Below the pieces are notes generated by a model. The model ran no database searches, was not told where the DNA came from, and was given only the letters and a program-made list of their open reading frames with translations. The translations under genes were made by a program, and so were the position numbers. 35,877 nt of DNA from Dehalococcoidia bacterium UBA6495 (GTDB taxonomy: Bacteria > Chloroflexota > Dehalococcoidia > Lucifugimonadales > UBA826): positions 1 to 35,877 of the forward strand of contig DJMH01000035.1 of assembly GCA_002435305.1 (NCBI GenBank). The letters are read 5' to 3'. Shown here piece by piece: positions 16,031-24,945 of the stretch; the stretch's first letter is position 1, and each line of letters starts with the position of its first letter.

Positions 16031-17341
16031 TCATACACCAGCAGTTCTTTCGGCGACCTTTCGTGGGTGCTCAAATCGGAAATTTTCCATCCCGATGAGC
16101 TTATTGTACGAACCAAATATTTCCTCTACGTTATCTTCCAGTAGATCTAACGGGTCTTTCTCATTATCCGACTTGTCATATATCTTTCTCAAACTATAAT
16201 TTGTGAATCTTTCCGCCGGCACTCTTCCGGCATCCCGTATCATATCTCTGAACTGGGAAGGCTTCATTAGCTGGCCATGTTGGGCTCCTGCCGATGTAGA
16301 AATACTTTCGTTAATTAAAGTACCACCCAAATCATTTACCCCTGCTGTAAGTAGTAATTGAGAAATTCGGTCTCCCTCTTTAACCCAAGAGGCCTGAATG
16401 TTTGGAATCCAATTATTCAACATGATTCTTGCCACAGCGTGTACCTTCACCACATCCATACCGGTAGGTCCAGTTCTAACATTAGGGATTAACCCTTTAA
16501 GAAACATAGGGGCTTCGGAATTAACAAAACTCAACGGTACGAATTCTGTAAACCCGCCCGTTTCCATCTGTATATTCCGAATAATATCAATATGTTCGGC
16601 AATTTGCAGATTTGTCTCCACATGACCAAACATCACAGTAGATGTAGTTTGGATGCCTAGATCGTGCGCAGTAGTTATGACATCGATCCATTGGTCTTTA
16701 GTTATACGGCCCGGGGATATTTTATCCCTTAAGGCCTGATCCAATATCTCTGCTGAGGTGCCTGGTAAACTTCCGACACCTGCCTCTTTCAGATCACTAA
16801 GGTGTTGCCTTATGGATGTCTTAGATCGGATTGATCCATAAAGAACCTCTTCAGGGGAAAAACCATGAATATGAATATCTGGAAGTTCAGCTTTTATTGC
16901 CTCACATAGCCGAATGTACAAATCTCCTTCCATTTGAGGTGGTAGGCCTGCCTGTATACATACCTCAGTGGCTCCATAATCCCATGCCTCTTTTGACCGA
17001 CGGACTATTTCCTCCACTGGTAATAGATAACCTTCTTCTTGCCTGAAATCTCTACTAAATGCGCAGAATCCACATCTTTTTATACAGACATTAGTAAAAT
17101 TAATGTTTCTATTTACAACATATGTCACGATATCTCCCACAGTCCTTCTGCGCAAAACATCGGCAACCAACACTGTAGCGTTGTACTCTAATCCATTGGA
17201 ATCCAGAAGCAGACAGGCATCTGACGCTGAAATATCACCGCCGGCAATCGCAACTTTTAAAACACGAGATATTTCCGGTTCTATCGAAGCCAAAATACCC
17301 GAAAAGTCCACATTTAAATCATTTGATTCGATATCAGACAT
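16031..17341 (-). CDS. cofH: F420 chromophore synthase, CofH subunit
   Basis: A 436-residue radical SAM enzyme. With CofG it makes 7,8-didemethyl-8-hydroxy-5-deazariboflavin (F0), the F420 chromophore, from tyrosine and the pyrimidine precursor of riboflavin. The CxxxCxxC cluster motif is Cys86, Cys90 and Cys93 (CIKRCGFCAFSR). EVCIQAGLPPQMEGDLYIRL and HGFSPEEV are typical CofH segments, as are LPGTSAEIL and the C-terminal LGGTLINESIS. The start ATG overlaps the cofG stop by eight bases, which suggests coupled translation. CofC, CofD and CofE are not in the window. Confidence 0.95.
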   Translation of the reverse strand: MSDIESNDLNVDFSGILASIEPEISRVLKVAIAGGDISASDACLLLDSNGLEYNATVLVADVLRRRTVGDIVTYVVNRNINFTNVCIKRCGFCAFSRDFRQEEGYLLPVEEIVRRSKEAWDYGATEVCIQAGLPPQMEGDLYIRLCEAIKAELPDIHIHGFSPEEVLYGSIRSKTSIRQHLSDLKEAGVGSLPGTSAEILDQALRDKISPGRITKDQWIDVITTAHDLGIQTTSTVMFGHVETNLQIAEHIDIIRNIQMETGGFTEFVPLSFVNSEAPMFLKGLIPNVRTGPTGMDVVKVHAVARIMLNNWIPNIQASWVKEGDRISQLLLTAGVNDLGGTLINESISTSAGAQHGQLMKPSQFRDMIRDAGRVPAERFTNYSLRKIYDKSDNEKDPLDLLEDNVEEIFGSYNKLIGMENFRFEHPRKVAERTAGV

Positions 17342-18539
17342 ATCTGTTAATACCGTCCTTTACATATCCTTCATCGTCAGCCAATTCTCTCACCTTTGTG
17401 AGCAAGTCTAACGGTAAGTATTCATCAGTATCAAGAAAATACTCTGGATATACCGCCAATCTTGGCCGCAATTCAAATCCTGCTGACTCTGTTTTTGATT
17501 TCAGGTTGGTTATGAGAGGCCACGGTGCTTCAGGATTAACATAATCAATTGTCAAAGGAGAAACCCCACCCCAGTCATTTATACCAGCCTTCAAATAAAC
17601 CTCGTAGTTCTCCGAACTAAGGTTTGGCGGCACTTGTATGTTGGCACTAGGGCCTAAAATAAGCCGCGCAGCAGCAACAGTCCACAGCATTTCTGTAGTT
17701 TCAGCATCGGGAGATTCTGCCATCGGTGTCTCTGGCTTTGCTCTAAAATTTTGAATTATTATCTCCTGTATGTGATGAAACCTTCGTTGCAAATTCCTAA
17801 TTTCTAACAGAGACTCCATTCTATCTGTCATAGTTTCCCCTATACCTATAAGCAAACCGGTGGTAAATGGGATTCGCAATTCCCCAGCTATCGAAATTGT
17901 TTTTAACCTCACAATCGGCCTCTTACTTGGAGCAAATTCATGAGGCCCTCCGACCTGATAAAGAAGTTCACTGGTACTTTCCAACATTAATCCGGTTGAG
18001 GGGTTTGAATCTTTCAAAGTGTTTAACTCTCTGTGAGTCATGGTTCCCGGATTGGCGTGAGGTAAAAGTTTCGTCTCTTTCACCACCAGTTCTGTCATAG
18101 CGCTTAGATAGTCCAAGGTGCTGTCATAACCGTGAATTGAAAGCCATTCCTTGGCTTCGACATACTTTAATTCTGGCCTTTCCCCAAGGGTAAATAAAGC
18201 CTCTGTACACCCCAAATTTTCTCCCGCCTTTGCCACATTCAATACTTCTTCAGGGCTCATATATAGATTTTCTGTCTGACCAGGGTCTACTCTAAATGTG
18301 CAGTATCCACAGTAATCACGACACAGCCTCGTTAATGGAATGAAAACCTTTGGTGAAAAGGTGACCGTTCTCCCCTTACCATAATCTCTAATGCTAGATG
18401 CAGCATTGCATAGATCATCTATGTGATCCTCTGAATAGTTACCCAGGAAGAGAACTTCTTTATCAGTAAGTTCCGAAAGTTTCGAAGCCTTAAAAATAAT
18501 CTCGCTAATTTGTGTGTTTACTATTTGTTTTTGAGTCAT
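17334..18539 (-). CDS. cofG: F420 chromophore synthase, CofG subunit
   Basis: A 401-residue radical SAM partner of CofH. The cluster motif is Cys73, Cys77 and Cys80 (CRDYCGYCTF). Downstream, EALFTLGERPE, HANPGTMTHREL, SPSTGLMLES-like text and TTGLLIGIGET follow the family order, and DWGGVSPLTIDYVNPEAPWP is the family C-terminal block. No ribosome site is seen before the ATG; the upstream CoA-transferase gene stops only 14 bases away, so re-initiation is likely. Some actinobacteria carry the two functions as a fused FbiC; here they are separate genes. Confidence 0.95.
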   Translation of the reverse strand: MTQKQIVNTQISEIIFKASKLSELTDKEVLFLGNYSEDHIDDLCNAASSIRDYGKGRTVTFSPKVFIPLTRLCRDYCGYCTFRVDPGQTENLYMSPEEVLNVAKAGENLGCTEALFTLGERPELKYVEAKEWLSIHGYDSTLDYLSAMTELVVKETKLLPHANPGTMTHRELNTLKDSNPSTGLMLESTSELLYQVGGPHEFAPSKRPIVRLKTISIAGELRIPFTTGLLIGIGETMTDRMESLLEIRNLQRRFHHIQEIIIQNFRAKPETPMAESPDAETTEMLWTVAAARLILGPSANIQVPPNLSSENYEVYLKAGINDWGGVSPLTIDYVNPEAPWPLITNLKSKTESAGFELRPRLAVYPEYFLDTDEYLPLDLLTKVRELADDEGYVKDGINRYV

Positions 18540-18553
18540 TTGAATTAAGTATA

Positions 18554-20962
18554 TTAAATTAAAGGATCAGTCCCTGTTAATTGAAGGTTTTTAAATCGTA
18601 TGATTTCACCTTCAGACCACCCGTTGAGATCTCTAAACACTTCTTCAGAGTGTTGGCCGAGCATGGGGGCTGGTCCTGGAGATTGAACTGGTGTAGTTTC
18701 AAAATCCCATGGGGGTACCGGATAATCAAAATTTCCTGACTCAGGGTGAGATATTTCTTCAAATAATTTCATTTCGTGAAAGTCCTTATTTTCCGCGGCT
18801 TCTAACAAAGTCAAAATTTTTTCACATGGCACCAACGCGTCCTGTAATTTTTTGGCAACATCCTCAGACATATACCCACTAATACATTCGGTGATTTCAC
18901 TATCCAATTGAATTGCATTTCTTATTCTAGAATCTTTGGTGGCATAATCTTTCTTGGCAAATAAATCCTCCAACCCTAAAGAATGGCAAAAAGACCTCCA
19001 CTGATCATCCGTTTTTACAGAGATAGCCACCCAGATAGAATCTTTTGAACGGTAGCATCCCTGAGGTGCATAGTCTCTGTTACTATTGCCTTGTCTCATA
19101 GGGGAGGTTCCCGAGATCGAACCTTCCATAATATATTCAGCTAAAAGGGTCATGCTGGCTTCCTGTTGAGAGATCTCTACTTCCTGACCTACACCAGAAA
19201 CCACTCTCTCTCTTAAAGCAGATATCGTGGCACCACACGCTAAAACTCCACTATAGGCATCAGTATGCATTATTCCAGAATTTATTGGTGGCCCGTCACG
19301 ATACCCCATAAGGTAAGACATTCCCGACACCGGTTCTGTAGTACCTCCATTTCCAGCATAATTTGAATAGGGTCCACTGGTACCATAAGTTGGCATTCTA
19401 ACCATAACTATTGAAGGGTTCACGGACCTGAGTGAATCATAATCTAATCCCAAATTACTTATTACCCTTCCAGAAAAATTCTCTACAACGACGTCACTTA
19501 TCGATACCAATTCCATAAATACATCTTTCGCTTCGGAATGATTAAGGTCAAGAGTTATCGCCTTCTTACCGCGATTCACGCCGTTATAAAGAGCATTTCT
19601 ATCCCACGGTCTATCTCCAGGGTCTGATTCCGGATACAAACCTGCCAGTTTGGGGGGAACTCCACCCCGCCAAGGATCCATGCGAGTGACAGACTCCACC
19701 TGAATAATTTCCATTCCTAAATCTGAAAGAAGCTGAGTACTATAAGCACCAGACCAGGCCTGTGTTAATACAACGCCTCTCATTCCTGAAAGAGGACCTT
19801 TCATTCTTTGGGTTCCGGTGGAATTTGGGAAAACTTTACTGGTGTTGTTTGCCGAATGATCCCAGATCGAAAAATCCTTTGAAGACAGCTCACCTTTAAA
19901 TTGCCACGGTGTCAGTGACATCCGGAAAGGTGCCCCAGGCATTTCCCAAAATTTTCCTTCGTTCTCAAATTCCACAAAAGCATTCCTAAATTTTAGATGC
20001 TCATCTTCTAGTAAATCCGACACAGAATTTGCAATGCCAACCAGGATCCTAAGAGGGCTTAACCCGTGAAGTAACTCTTTTCTGGAATAATTTGCAAGTA
20101 TTGGAAATAGTATTTTAGAAAGCTCTTCTTCATTCTCACGTCGCTTAATAGCTGTATCAAACTTAGGATTTTGAGCAAACTGAGGATCACCAAAAAATAA
20201 CCACATATGTTCCCATGTAGGTTCATGGCGCACACTAAGTGACACGTACCCATCTTTGCATGGAACAAGCCCAAAATGAAGTCCTTGGGCTTGTTGTTGT
20301 CTGGGATTCCCGGTGTGCAATGCAGCTAGAAGATACGGGCTGTAGCTATGCAAAACTGACTTCAAAACAGATACATTTACCTGCTGTGCAATTCCTGTGG
20401 CATCTCTATTCATTAGAGCAGCGACCGAGGCTACAAAAGCATTTGCTCCTGTAATAAATTCACTTTCTGTTCCAGGCTCCTTCAATGGAGATTTCCCTTG
20501 TTTCCCATTTACACTGCACATACCCGTCAAGGCCTGGATCGTTAAATCGCTCCATGGTTTTTCCTCCCATTTGGTTCCTCTTCCAAATGGACTCATAGAA
20601 CAAATGATAATTGCTGGGTTTAATTCACGTATATTTGCAAAATTCAGCCCAAACGTCCGTATTTCCTTGTTTGAAAAATCCTCGATTAATAAATCTGCCG
20701 ACAAGGCTAATTCTCGAATGACGTCCGATTGGCTAGAAATTGATACAACCTGTTTGTTGTAATTCATGTAGTGGAACATGGCACTTGATGTGGGAACCCG
20801 GTCATCATTTATGAATGGTCCATATGATGATGATCGATCTTCTCGATTCTCAATAACAATTTTTTTTACTGAGGCACCGAAATCACCAAGAAGACGGCTA
20901 CAATAGCTTCCCGCAAAATCTGCAGACAAATCCAACACCTTCAGATTAGAAAAAGGAGCCAT
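18554..20962 (-). CDS. Tandem-domain CaiB/BaiF (type III) CoA-transferase
   Basis: An 802-residue protein with two complete family III CoA-transferase domains in one chain, about residues 5-370 and 390-800. Single-domain members are about 400 residues. The second domain has the catalytic Asp (Asp568, HTDAYSG). At the same place the first domain has Glu (Glu168, ESEFITG). Both keep the N-terminal Rossmann opening (LKVLDLSADFAGSY and GVVLTQAWSGAYS). I chose the ATG at 20962; an in-frame TTG at 20971 would overlap the upstream crotonase stop. The acyl donor and acceptor are unknown. It lies in one run with crotonase, cofG and cofH. Confidence 0.88.
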   Translation of the reverse strand: MAPFSNLKVLDLSADFAGSYCSRLLGDFGASVKKIVIENREDRSSSYGPFINDDRVPTSSAMFHYMNYNKQVVSISSQSDVIRELALSADLLIEDFSNKEIRTFGLNFANIRELNPAIIICSMSPFGRGTKWEEKPWSDLTIQALTGMCSVNGKQGKSPLKEPGTESEFITGANAFVASVAALMNRDATGIAQQVNVSVLKSVLHSYSPYLLAALHTGNPRQQQAQGLHFGLVPCKDGYVSLSVRHEPTWEHMWLFFGDPQFAQNPKFDTAIKRRENEEELSKILFPILANYSRKELLHGLSPLRILVGIANSVSDLLEDEHLKFRNAFVEFENEGKFWEMPGAPFRMSLTPWQFKGELSSKDFSIWDHSANNTSKVFPNSTGTQRMKGPLSGMRGVVLTQAWSGAYSTQLLSDLGMEIIQVESVTRMDPWRGGVPPKLAGLYPESDPGDRPWDRNALYNGVNRGKKAITLDLNHSEAKDVFMELVSISDVVVENFSGRVISNLGLDYDSLRSVNPSIVMVRMPTYGTSGPYSNYAGNGGTTEPVSGMSYLMGYRDGPPINSGIMHTDAYSGVLACGATISALRERVVSGVGQEVEISQQEASMTLLAEYIMEGSISGTSPMRQGNSNRDYAPQGCYRSKDSIWVAISVKTDDQWRSFCHSLGLEDLFAKKDYATKDSRIRNAIQLDSEITECISGYMSEDVAKKLQDALVPCEKILTLLEAAENKDFHEMKLFEEISHPESGNFDYPVPPWDFETTPVQSPGPAPMLGQHSEEVFRDLNGWSEGEIIRFKNLQLTGTDPLI

Positions 20963-20967
20963 ACGAA

Positions 20968-21789
20968 TCAATCACCAAACTTTTTATCACGTTCTCTTGC
21001 TCGATCAATTGAGGTCACTCTTTCACCGTCATAAATTTCTCGTCTATATGACAACCCTAATGCATGGTTGTGGAATCCTGACATGATGCTATTTCGATAG
21101 CCCATTTGATCCTGTACCTGATTCAATGAAGCCTTTGACAACCTCAAGGCAAACGCATCTTGCAAAGCTATTCTTTGAGCTAAATTCATTGTTTCCTCTT
21201 CTAACTGGTCAAGAGGCACGACTTTATTAACAAGTCCTAATTTTTCGGCTTCCAAGGCTGTCATCCAATCTCCTGTGAAAAGATACTCTTTTGCCTTCCG
21301 GATACCAATTTCATAAGGAAGGCCTAGATATTGCACGTGGGGGCCGCCCCACCTAACGGTGCGATCACTAAATCGAGCATCTTGCGAAGCAACAATTAGA
21401 TCGCAAGAAGAAGCCAAAATTATCCCCCCCATTATGCACACACCTTGAACTTGAGCTATGGTGGGTTTGGGGAAATCTCTCCACCGAAAGGTATTAGCCA
21501 CATTCTGCTGCCAACTCCTTTCATATTCCCCAGCGGTGCCAGGAGGGTAAGGGCGTTTTTCCCTATCGGCCATTTCCTGTGGGCTTCCTAAATCATGCCC
21601 GGCAGAGAAATTGGCTCCTGCCCCTGCAATAATTACGACCTTCACTGATTCGTCAGTTGCTGCTTCGGCGAAGGCATCATCTAGCTCTTCACGCATAATC
21701 CTACTTTGGGCATTCAACACCTCAGGACGATCAACAGTTATCTTCAGAACCTCTCCATCTTGATCAAGCTTTAGGTCTGTATAAGTCAT
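20968..21789 (-). CDS. Crotonase-fold protein (enoyl-CoA hydratase/isomerase family)
   Basis: A 273-residue crotonase. The oxyanion-hole segments FSAGHDLG and GVCIMGGIIL are present, as is the C-terminal helix region with the TSIDRARERDKKFGD end. The two acids of true hydratases are missing: the position equal to rat Glu144 is Ile124 and that of Glu164 is Thr144. So hydration is unlikely; isomerase, hydrolase, lyase or dehalogenase-like chemistry on a CoA ester is more plausible. The ATG at 21789, preceded by CGGAG, is preferred to a TTG six codons upstream. It is the first gene of the run leading to cofG and cofH. Confidence 0.88.
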   Translation of the reverse strand: MTYTDLKLDQDGEVLKITVDRPEVLNAQSRIMREELDDAFAEAATDESVKVVIIAGAGANFSAGHDLGSPQEMADREKRPYPPGTAGEYERSWQQNVANTFRWRDFPKPTIAQVQGVCIMGGIILASSCDLIVASQDARFSDRTVRWGGPHVQYLGLPYEIGIRKAKEYLFTGDWMTALEAEKLGLVNKVVPLDQLEEETMNLAQRIALQDAFALRLSKASLNQVQDQMGYRNSIMSGFHNHALGLSYRREIYDGERVTSIDRARERDKKFGD

Positions 21790-21830
21790 AAAAAACTCCG
21801 ATTCCAAACACTTCTCTGATTACCGCATGG

Positions 21831-21836
21831 ATTATA
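21831..21836 (-). promoter_or_regulatory. -10 box before the crotonase gene
   Basis: On the minus strand this reads TATAAT, a perfect -10, 41 bases before the ATG at 21789. I found no good -35 at 16-18 bases. The 94-base divergent gap to the ABC transporter gene must hold signals for both directions. Confidence 0.35.
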
Positions 21837-21883
21837 CAATTGAATGAACTTATCCACTTCATGAACCCGGTAGCCAAATTCAT

Positions 21884-22771
21884 TTGTTAGCAATAGATAC
21901 AAATCAATTAACAAAAAAGTACGGCGATTTTCAAGCTGTTAATAATGTCTCTCTCAGAGTTCGTAAGGGCGAGATATTTGCACTGCTTGGACCAAATGGA
22001 GCCGGTAAAACTACAACAGTTGAAATACTTGAAGGGCACAGATCCAAAACCTCTGGGCAGGTCAAAGTCTTGGGAATGGATCCATCAAAGAACTCTACCG
22101 AGTTTCGTTCGAGAGTCGGGATAGTTTTACAAGAAACGGGTATAGAACAATATCTGACCGCTGTTGAAATTCTGGAACAGTTCACAAATTTTTATGAATC
22201 TCCTAGATCAATTTCAGAACTTCTGGAAATGACCGGATTAAGGGAAGATAAAGACAAAAGAGTCAAGAAACTTTCGGGGGGGCAAAAGCGGCGTTTGGAC
22301 GTAGCAATCGGTCTGTGCGGCAATCCTGATCTTTTATTTTTAGATGAGCCTACTACAGGGTTTGACCCTTCAGCCCGACGTGCTTTCTGGGACATGATTA
22401 AAAATTTGAAAACCGACGGTACTACCGTCGTACTCACAACTCATTACATGGAAGAAGCAGAATATCTTGCCGACACAGTTGCACTTATGAATCATGGGAA
22501 ATTAGTGTCTCAAGGATCCTTATCCGACCTCAAAATTTCAAACAATCAAACATCCATCACCTTCAAATTTGATGAATCACCAACCAAATTACCGGCTGAC
22601 ATACAAGAAATTTCTAAAATATCGGAAGGGATGGTTCTAATAAACACTGAAAGTCCAACAGCTGTATTAGCAGATTTAACAGGCTGGGCGATTTCTGAGG
22701 GGATTGAACTCAAAAATTTGGAAGTATCTCGCCAAACCCTTGAGGAAATATATTTAGGAATTCTTAAATGA
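21884..22771 (+). CDS. ABC transporter ATP-binding protein
   Basis: A 295-residue ATPase subunit. Walker A is GPNGAGKT at 36-43, the signature is LSGGQKR at 130-136, Walker B is LLFLDEP with Asp154-Glu155, and the switch His is His187 (LTTHYMEEAEYL). The sequence belongs to the CcmA/DrrA/Nod-factor type that pairs with ABC-2 permeases. A C-terminal extension from about 225 forms a small accessory domain. The start is TTG with no ribosome site in front, so the exact start is uncertain. Its stop overlaps the permease start. Confidence 0.95.
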   Translation: MLAIDTNQLTKKYGDFQAVNNVSLRVRKGEIFALLGPNGAGKTTTVEILEGHRSKTSGQVKVLGMDPSKNSTEFRSRVGIVLQETGIEQYLTAVEILEQFTNFYESPRSISELLEMTGLREDKDKRVKKLSGGQKRRLDVAIGLCGNPDLLFLDEPTTGFDPSARRAFWDMIKNLKTDGTTVVLTTHYMEEAEYLADTVALMNHGKLVSQGSLSDLKISNNQTSITFKFDESPTKLPADIQEISKISEGMVLINTESPTAVLADLTGWAISEGIELKNLEVSRQTLEEIYLGILK

Positions 22772-23547
22772 ATTTAAAAAAACATATCCCTCTCTTTATG
22801 AAACAAATAGTTTACGAAAGCAAATCATATCGGAGAAACCCAGCGGCGGCTTTTTTTACGTTGGCTTTTCCCCTTCTTTTTCTGTTCATGCTTAGAATTT
22901 TTGGCAATGACTTTGTAGAAATAGACGGGGGTACCGTGTCCAGGGCCACCAAATACATACCCATGATAACTGCATTCTCTGTAATAGGTTCTTCCTATAC
23001 AGGAATTGCGATGACCTTGACTATCAATAGGGATATTGGGGTTCTAAAGCGTTACAAAGGAACGCCACTACCGTTAGTAATATTCCTACTCGCTAAGATA
23101 ACCCACAACACTATAGTGTCATTTGCTTTGGCTGTGATCATTGCTCTAATAGCATTTTTCGCATTTGATGTCGGTCTACCATCCAACTCTATAGCCGCAT
23201 TTTTTTTTACAATGATCCTCGGGGCTGCGGCATTTACGAGTCTGGGAATAGCCTTCACAAGTGTCATACCTAATTCTGACGCTGCAGCACCTATGGTCAA
23301 CGGGTCTATAATACCTTTGATGTTCATATCTGATGTTTTTATACCAATGGACAGTGCGCCAAATTGGTTAAACTCAATCGCCCAGGTGTTCCCAGTAAGA
23401 CCATTTTCACTATCACTACAGGAAGCTTATAGTCCATTCTCATCAGGTTCTCTAAACGACCCAGAAAATTACCTGATATTATCCGCCTGGCTGGCAATAG
23501 GCCTTATTATATCTTTAAAATTTTTTTCCTGGGAACCTAGAAGGTAA
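22768..23547 (+). CDS. ABC-2-type transporter permease
   Basis: A 259-residue membrane protein with about six helices: roughly 24-42, 64-85, 103-132, 140-165, 178-196 and 234-252. The opening ESKSYRRNPAAAFFTLAFP is the typical amphipathic start of ABC-2 permeases, and GVLKRYKGTPLP is the family cytoplasmic loop. The ATG overlaps the ATPase stop as ATGA, so the pair is translated together. Two such half-transporters should form an exporter for a lipid, drug or polysaccharide precursor; the cargo is unknown. Confidence 0.92.
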   Translation: MNLKKHIPLFMKQIVYESKSYRRNPAAAFFTLAFPLLFLFMLRIFGNDFVEIDGGTVSRATKYIPMITAFSVIGSSYTGIAMTLTINRDIGVLKRYKGTPLPLVIFLLAKITHNTIVSFALAVIIALIAFFAFDVGLPSNSIAAFFFTMILGAAAFTSLGIAFTSVIPNSDAAAPMVNGSIIPLMFISDVFIPMDSAPNWLNSIAQVFPVRPFSLSLQEAYSPFSSGSLNDPENYLILSAWLAIGLIISLKFFSWEPRR

Positions 23548-23649
23548 ATTAATATTAGTCAATCTGAAAGTCTTATATCGCGTTAAAAGTATTCTGATTT
23601 AAGCTGGCGATGCCCGCATAGTTGTAGAGGTTATAACAAACTATTAACA

Positions 23650-23673
23650 TTCATTATTATTTCAAAATAATGG
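23650..23673 (+). repeat. Small inverted repeat in the leader of the CoA-transferase gene
   Basis: CATTATT and AATAATG are separated by ATTTCAA, directly before the GGAGAT ribosome site. It is AT-rich, so any hairpin would be weak. It may be a protein site or chance. Confidence 0.25.
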
Positions 23674-23680
23674 AGATACT

Positions 23681-24877
23681 ATGAGTGCCTTAAAAGACTT
23701 AAAAGTCTTAGATTTGTCGAGAATACTTGCTGGACCCTTTGGAACCCAAATACTGGCCGACCTTGGAGCCGAGGTCTGGAAAGTCGAATCTCCATGGGGA
23801 GATGATACGCGAGGATGGGGACCCCCTTTTATGGGGGAGGAAAGCGCGTATTACTTGTCTGCAAACCGGGGAAAGAAAAGCATTATAGTTAACCTTAGAG
23901 ATGAAAAAGGTCAGAAAATTATCAAAGATTTGGCCGAAAAAGCCGATGTTTTTGTAGAAAATTTCAAGGTAGGTAACTTAGCTCGATTTGGTCTTGACTA
24001 CGAATCTATTTCTAATTTAAATCCTCAAATAATCTATGCGTCAGTTACAGGATTCGGTCAGACAGGTCCCAGGGCACCTGAACCTGGATATGATGCAGCA
24101 TTACAGGCAATGACTGGGGTGATGAGTGTCACCGGAGAAACTGACGGCGGCCCTACTAAAGTTGGAGCTGCATGGGTCGACATAATGACCGGTCTCACAT
24201 CTACCATTGGAATACTATCGGCCCTACATGAGCGGTCATTGAGTGGTAAGGGTCAGCATGTGGATGTCTCGTTGTTTGACGTTGGAATTGCGTGTATGGC
24301 CAATATAGCTCAAAGCTATCTAGCTACTGGAGAGGCGCCTGGGCGGATCGGGAATGCGCACCCACAAGTTGCTCCATACCAAGATTTCACGGCATCAGAT
24401 GGCAATTTCATGACCGCTGCCAATAATGACAACCAATTTAGGCGAATGTGTGAAACAGTCGGAAAACCAGAGCTAGCGGAGGATACGAGGTTTTTAAGTA
24501 ACGCTGACCGCGTCAAAAACCGAAAAGAACTTGAGAGTTTATTAAATACCCAATTTAAGGAAAAGCCCAAATCACACTGGATATCTGCGTTACAAGAAGC
24601 AGGTTTAACAGTTACATCGATAAACACCCTGGACGAAGTCTTTAGGGATCCTCAAGCCAAGGCTCGAAATTCACTATGGCAAGTAGAACACCCTAGTCTC
24701 GGAAAAATTGATTTGCTGGGAAGCGCTCTTCAACATTTAAGCCGAACGCCCGCCCAGCCAACCAGTCATCCTCCTTTATTAGGAGAACATACAACAGAGG
24801 TGATGAAGAATGTTTTGGGAATGGATGAACAAAAAATTAAAGAACTAATTTCATCAGAAGTGATAAAAGGGAAATAA
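23681..24877 (+). CDS. CaiB/BaiF (type III) CoA-transferase
   Basis: A 398-residue family III CoA-transferase. LKVLDLSRILAGPFGTQILADLGAEVWKVE is the standard opening, FVENFKVGNLARFGLDYESI follows, and the catalytic Asp is Asp167 (WVDIMTG). LLGEHT near the end is also typical. It moves CoA between carboxylic acids, for example from succinyl-CoA. It is single-domain, unlike the tandem version nearby. GGAGAT precedes the ATG. The dehydratase gene begins 68 bases downstream on the same strand, so the two may act on one substrate. Relatives include formyl-CoA, crotonobetaine and alpha-methylacyl-CoA enzymes. Confidence 0.93.
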   Translation: MSALKDLKVLDLSRILAGPFGTQILADLGAEVWKVESPWGDDTRGWGPPFMGEESAYYLSANRGKKSIIVNLRDEKGQKIIKDLAEKADVFVENFKVGNLARFGLDYESISNLNPQIIYASVTGFGQTGPRAPEPGYDAALQAMTGVMSVTGETDGGPTKVGAAWVDIMTGLTSTIGILSALHERSLSGKGQHVDVSLFDVGIACMANIAQSYLATGEAPGRIGNAHPQVAPYQDFTASDGNFMTAANNDNQFRRMCETVGKPELAEDTRFLSNADRVKNRKELESLLNTQFKEKPKSHWISALQEAGLTVTSINTLDEVFRDPQAKARNSLWQVEHPSLGKIDLLGSALQHLSRTPAQPTSHPPLLGEHTTEVMKNVLGMDEQKIKELISSEVIKGK

Positions 24878-24945
24878 AAAGCTTTGCAATCGGATTTTCC
24901 TAATAAAGAAAGTCGCAAATCTTGCATTCTAGGAGAATAATCGCA

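Noticed and set aside
20397..20762. A 121-codon open frame antisense to the tandem CoA-transferase
   Set aside because: It is a shadow of a long, well-supported gene; no ribosome site and no recognisable domain.
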